The notes under the pieces were generated by a model, which was given only the letters and a program-made list of their open reading frames with translations, did not search any database and was not told the origin of the DNA. The translations under genes were made by a program, and so were the position numbers. Shown here one piece after another: positions 61,013 through 64,000 of a DNA stretch of 64,000 nt; the first letter of the stretch is position 1; every line of letters begins with the position of its first letter. This DNA is from Bowdeniella nasicola (GTDB lineage Bacteria > Actinomycetota > Actinomycetes > Actinomycetales > Actinomycetaceae), in NCBI RefSeq assembly GCF_900107735.1, contig NZ_FNQV01000001.1, positions 186,001 to 250,000 on the forward strand. The letters are read 5' to 3'.

Positions 61013-61309
61013 ATGATCAGCGAAATCAGTTATTTACCGGGTGCATTCTCGGAGAGCGTATCGACGGCCCCGATTGAGCCGCCATGCACTCAGTCACCAG
61101 AACTCTTCTTCGCCGAGCAGATGCCCCAATTGCGTGCCGCGCAGCAGGTGTGTGAGCAGTGTCCGCTGCGCGCACTGTGCCTGTCGGAGGCGCTCGAGCG
61201 TGGCGAGCCGTGGGGCGTGTGGGGCGGAAAGATCCTCGTGGACGGCGTCATCGTCGAACACAAACGTGGCCGCGGCCGTCCTCGAAAGGACGAGCGGGCA
61301 ACCGCCTAG
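61013..61309 (+). CDS. whiB7: WhiB-family iron-sulfur regulator, WhiB7 type
   Basis: Fe-S transcription factor that in mycobacteria switches on intrinsic antibiotic resistance genes. Four cluster cysteines occur in the pattern C-x21-C-x2-C-x5-C (Cys25, 47, 50, 56 from the chosen start). EPWGVWGG is the sigma-factor-contacting turn, and the tail HKRGRGRPRKD contains the AT-hook RGRP that marks WhiB7. The match to mycobacterial WhiB7 around EPWGVWGG and GRPRKD is very close from memory. The start is uncertain: GTG 60992 is in frame but has no ribosome site, while ATG 61013 has GAAAG about 14 nt upstream. It ends in a CTAG shared with the next gene. Confidence 0.88.
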   Translation: MISEISYLPGAFSESVSTAPIEPPCTQSPELFFAEQMPQLRAAQQVCEQCPLRALCLSEALERGEPWGVWGGKILVDGVIVEHKRGRGRPRKDERATA

Positions 61310-62163
61310 TCCATGAGCGGAGCCGGGTGCCGACACGGACAGCCCGGATGAAACCGCCACGACCGTACCCCCGCGCGCAGCGTCGTCGTATCCAAGACGA
61401 CCGCGCGTGGGGGTATTTCTGTTGTGCCGTAGCCGAACGCCGCGATCGTCTGGACCGCGAGGGCCGCTGCAAGCGATGTCAAGGCCGGGCTCAGTGGTGG
61501 CACGGGCTTGGTTCGCAACTGGCTCGCCAAGATCGGGCGTGCCTCATCAATGGTGGTTCGGTGCGCTTCCTGACACATCGGACAGGGAGTCACACCGGGG
61601 ATCACGACGGGGGAGATCTCAACCGAGTAGTCGCCAATACTCACGGCGACGAACGGCTGATCTTCGCGCATGAGCGGTGCGATCCGAGCGGGATCCGCGA
61701 CGTACGCGCTCGTGAGGAGCGCGATCTGCCGTGCAACGGGCGGTCCAGGGCGCACCCGGCAAGCCGCCTCATATCGGACCTCGGCCAGTTGCTGAGCAGA
61801 GCACACGGGCGAGGGCACCGAATCGAGCGTGATCGGGACGCCTCCGTCGAGGAGCATGTCGATGATGGCGGCCGTTAACGGGTGAGCGTCGAGGGCCAGC
61901 ACGCCGTACGGGGCGCGTTTGGGGCGCGTGCGCATATGCTCCGTCGCGGTCAGCCCCTGAACGATGGCCTCGAATTGTTCGATGTCCTCCGCTGTCAGGG
62001 ACTTCGCCGGCGCAGCGCCGGTTTCGGCCCACTGCTCAATTGCGCTCACGACGCGCGGTGCCACATCGGTGACGACGTAGGGTTCTTTGAGCCCGTCAGC
62101 ATCACCGATTTGTAGGTCGGTCAAAGAGCGCCACATGAGGACGGAACATTTCGGTTTTTTCAC
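61306..62163 (-). CDS. Cyclodehydratase-like zinc protein (E1/TOMM-related)
   Basis: A 285-aa protein. The central IPGVTPCPMCQEAHR (CxxC) and the C-terminal FHPGCPCRH (CxC) resemble the tetracysteine zinc site of the E1-like cyclodehydratase domain in TOMM biosynthesis. No ATP-binding E1 loop is evident by eye and no YcaO gene or precursor peptide is near. A similar gene lies beside whiB7 in M. tuberculosis (Rv3196 as I recall), so it is probably a conserved cellular protein of unknown role. GTG start with TGTACT 6 nt upstream. Confidence 0.7.
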   Translation of the reverse strand: MKKPKCSVLMWRSLTDLQIGDADGLKEPYVVTDVAPRVVSAIEQWAETGAAPAKSLTAEDIEQFEAIVQGLTATEHMRTRPKRAPYGVLALDAHPLTAAIIDMLLDGGVPITLDSVPSPVCSAQQLAEVRYEAACRVRPGPPVARQIALLTSAYVADPARIAPLMREDQPFVAVSIGDYSVEISPVVIPGVTPCPMCQEAHRTTIDEARPILASQLRTKPVPPLSPALTSLAAALAVQTIAAFGYGTTEIPPRAVVLDTTTLRAGVRSWRFHPGCPCRHPAPLMD

Positions 62164-62169
62164 CCCTCC

Positions 62170-62175
62170 AGTACA
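62170..62175 (-). promoter_or_regulatory. Candidate leaderless -10 box for the cyclodehydratase-like gene
   Basis: TGTACT on the minus strand ends 6 nt before the GTG; the intervening GGAGGG touches the start codon and cannot be a normally spaced ribosome site. Confidence 0.35.
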
Positions 62176-62226
62176 ACCCCGGCAGGCCGGAAGCGGTAGG
62201 GGTCAGCAAAACCTGTGGATAACGCG

Positions 62227-63690
62227 CTAGTTGCCTTCGCCGCGTTTCTCGTCATCGTCGTGGGCGCTGGCCTCATCGTGATAGGGCAGCGTGCCATCGA
62301 GCAAGGCCGCGAGCCCGGCATCGATATCGGATTCCGACGTCGATTCTGCTTCCCGGCGAGCCAAGAACGTCTCGGGTTCATCAAGATCCGCCGGTGTGGG
62401 CATGACATCGGGATGTCGCCACAGTTCGTCGCGGGCGGCCGCTCCGCGCTCTCGTTCCACGGTGGAAAACAGCTTCGCGGCATCGCGGAGCCGTGCTGGA
62501 CGCAGCTCCAGGCCAACGAGCGTGGCAAAGACATGCTCGGCGGGTCCGCCCGTCGCGCGGCGTCGCCGCAGCATCTCCTGCAGCGCCGAGGTATTGGGCA
62601 GGTGAGCACGCGTTGCCTGCTCAGTCACGACATCGACCCAGCCCTCGACGACCGCGAGCGCGGTCTCCAGCCGCTCCAAGGCTGCCTTTTGCTCCTCGGT
62701 GGAATGCAGGGCGAAGACACCAGAGCTCATCGCTTCGCGAATCTGCTCCGGGTTCGTGGGATCGACCGACTGGATGGCGCTGGTCATCGCGTCCATGTCG
62801 ATTTCGATGCCCTCGGCATAGGTACGCAAGATGGCGCGCACGTGGGAGGCCAGCCACGGCACATTCGAATACAACCGGCCGGCGGCAGCCTCTCGTACGG
62901 CCAGGAACTGAACAACCTCGTCGAAGGGGACATCAAGGTCCTCAGCGAAGGCCTCAATATTGACCGGAATGAGGCCGAGCCGCGGCTCCGGAGTGAGGGG
63001 CAGACCAATATCGCAGTAGCCAAAAACCTCACTGCCGAGCGTTCCAATGGCTTGCCCAAGCTGAGCGCCAAAGATTGCCGAGGACATTTTCGTCATCATC
63101 CCGGTCGCGATCCCACCGAAATTCTCATCGCCGCTGAGCCCAGGAATATTCAACCCTTCGGGAAGCTGGGCATCGCCAATCTGGGCGCTCAGCGTTTCGA
63201 TCAGGGCATCGACCATGTGGGTGGCGACGGGCGTCGCGACATCAATCAGCGTTTCGCGAGTGTTTTCCACCCACTGGGCGCGCGAGAGAACATCGCGCGA
63301 GCCCCGGCAGGGCGAGAAATCGGTTACGGAGTCGAGCCAGAGGTCAGCGACCTGCAGCGCCTGGCGATACTGCGCCTCCTGGTCCGCCATGACGGACGGG
63401 TCGCCCTTACCGCGAGCGACCTGCCGAGCGACATCGCGAGCCATGTCCTCGTTGATCGGGGTGTCGCCGCCCGAGGCCATCATCGCGTGCATCTGATTGA
63501 CCATGAGCTGCAGCTGATGCGGGTCCATCGGAATCCCGGCGGCCTGGCCCATGGCGCTCGGATCCAAACCCGCTTCACGCATCGCGCGGATTGCGTCTTC
63601 GGCTCCCTGCTCGCCTAGAAAAGAGCGCAAAAACTCCATCCAGTTCTCACCGTTAGCTCCCGAGTTTTCCGGGGTCATATCCTCGCTCAT
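62227..63690 (-). CDS. Zincin_2-type (DUF2342) predicted metalloprotease
   Basis: A 487-aa cytoplasmic protein of the actinobacterial family often labelled zinc-dependent metalloprotease or F420-associated protein. The N-terminal ~100 residues are helical; the family core includes IFGAQLGQAIGTLGSEVFGYCD, EDLDVPFDEVVQFLAVREAAAGRLYSNVPWL in parts, and SGVFALHSTEEQKAALERLE in parts. Family copies I recall read REAAH where this has REAAAG, so a metal-ligand His may be missing. AAGGAG lies 6 nt before the ATG. The C-terminus is strongly acidic. Confidence 0.75.
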   Translation of the reverse strand: MSEDMTPENSGANGENWMEFLRSFLGEQGAEDAIRAMREAGLDPSAMGQAAGIPMDPHQLQLMVNQMHAMMASGGDTPINEDMARDVARQVARGKGDPSVMADQEAQYRQALQVADLWLDSVTDFSPCRGSRDVLSRAQWVENTRETLIDVATPVATHMVDALIETLSAQIGDAQLPEGLNIPGLSGDENFGGIATGMMTKMSSAIFGAQLGQAIGTLGSEVFGYCDIGLPLTPEPRLGLIPVNIEAFAEDLDVPFDEVVQFLAVREAAAGRLYSNVPWLASHVRAILRTYAEGIEIDMDAMTSAIQSVDPTNPEQIREAMSSGVFALHSTEEQKAALERLETALAVVEGWVDVVTEQATRAHLPNTSALQEMLRRRRATGGPAEHVFATLVGLELRPARLRDAAKLFSTVERERGAAARDELWRHPDVMPTPADLDEPETFLARREAESTSESDIDAGLAALLDGTLPYHDEASAHDDDEKRGEGN

Positions 63691-63820
63691 GGCAGCTCCT
63701 TAGGTCGTAGCTTCCAGGATAGAGCGCCAGGCACTGGCTTCGCGCCCCGCACCTCTCACAGCGAAATCGGGCAAGTGGTCGACGTTTGCAATCACGGCCC
63801 CGCGGTGGTGCGATGGTGAC

Positions 63821-64000
63821 ATGCCACTGATGAAGCGGGCCACGTCGAAGCGGCCACTGGTAGCGAGCCTGGGCGCGTTCTTCGGGATGCCCGATCCCGC
63901 GCGCGCCACGAACGAGGCCGCACGCGTCAGCGCTGTGCTGCAACGGCGCTCATTCCTGGCGGGTATGGCGACCGTTTTGCTGTTGACCTTCAGCGCCATC
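63821..64000 (+). CDS. N-terminus of a membrane protein (possibly PDZ/Lon-like), cut by window edge
   Basis: Sixty codons are visible, open to the window end. After ~44 polar residues a hydrophobic segment begins (RRSFLAGMATVLLLTFSAI), consistent with a signal anchor. In M. tuberculosis the gene next to the metalloprotease encodes a membrane PDZ/Lon-domain protein divergent from it; that context suggests the same here, but no domain residue is in view. ATG 63821 was taken as start; ATG 63830 is also possible. Confidence 0.5.
   Translation, partial: MPLMKRATSKRPLVASLGAFFGMPDPARATNEAARVSAVLQRRSFLAGMATVLLLTFSAI

Noticed and set aside
60769-62163. RiPP/TOMM cluster formed by the short leader ORF and the cyclodehydratase-like protein
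   Set aside because: The short peptide has no leader/core layout or Cys/Ser/Thr-rich core, it precedes whiB7 on the other strand, and there is no YcaO or exporter.

Overview
This is a GC-rich (mid-60s % by eye) actinobacterial chromosome segment. Long antisense reading frames, a NucS mismatch endonuclease, a WhiB-family regulator, the GlgE alpha-glucan pathway, many GTG/TTG starts and many apparently leaderless genes all point that way. The short gene-dense style and gene set suggest Actinomycetaceae (Actinomyces, Schaalia, Trueperella and relatives), but this is inference and no species call is possible. Three blocks keep the gene order I recall from Mycobacterium tuberculosis: lysA-hom-thrC-thrB-rho-rpmE-prfA-prmC-Sua5-wecA-atp-nucS, etfBA-desulfurase-mnmA, and nudC-uvrD2-whiB7 with its neighbours. 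They are separated by sugar, glycerol and envelope genes.

Layout. 1-4090: the 3' part of lysA, then the threonine genes hom, thrC and thrB. 4091-10757: rho, rpmE, prfA, prmC, a Sua5/YrdC protein, a WecA-type transferase and an AtpI-like membrane protein. 10758-17823: F1Fo ATP synthase atpBEFHAGDC with a proton-type c subunit and a short epsilon subunit. 17890-26423: nucS, nagA, a GH1 glucosidase, a small zinc-ribbon protein, an alpha/beta hydrolase, a frameshifted DUF222-HNH gene, and a divergent pair of a GH4 glycosidase and a PfkB kinase that share a 28-bp promoter. 26383-31587: glpD-glpF-glpK on the minus strand, divergent from a SorC-family regulator with a palindromic operator. 31584-36581: a coiled-coil (DivIVA-like) pair, and an envelope operon encoding a membrane protein, a lipoprotein and a thioredoxin-TPR protein, with a small frameshifted gene behind it.

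36578-50621: a GlgE-pathway cluster. On the minus strand glgE is followed by treS and then by one reading frame that joins a full-length maltokinase to a full-length GlgB. TrkH/TrkA potassium uptake, an MFS exporter, trpS and the debranching enzyme glgX follow. Together these enzymes turn trehalose into maltose, then maltose-1-phosphate, then linear and branched alpha-glucan, with GlgX for turnover. 50745-55543: etfB, etfA, a cysteine desulfurase, mnmA and nudC in a tightly overlapping run; the desulfurase plausibly feeds sulfur to MnmA. 55638-64000: uvrD2, an M20 amidohydrolase with an AbgT transporter, whiB7 behind a structured leader that carries a short upstream ORF, a cyclodehydratase-like zinc protein, a Zincin_2-type metalloprotease, and the start of a membrane protein cut by the window edge.

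Two architectural habits recur. At least a dozen genes that head transcription units have a -10-like hexamer only 6-7 nt before the start codon, which predicts leaderless mRNA. Four of six convergent gene pairs end in one shared CTAG that supplies both TAG stops. Three loci (65-codon ORF, DUF222-HNH, mak-glgB junction) would each be explained by one extra base in a short homopolymer, so read-level confirmation matters before their biology is interpreted. I saw no tRNA or rRNA gene, CRISPR array, insertion sequence or phage gene.
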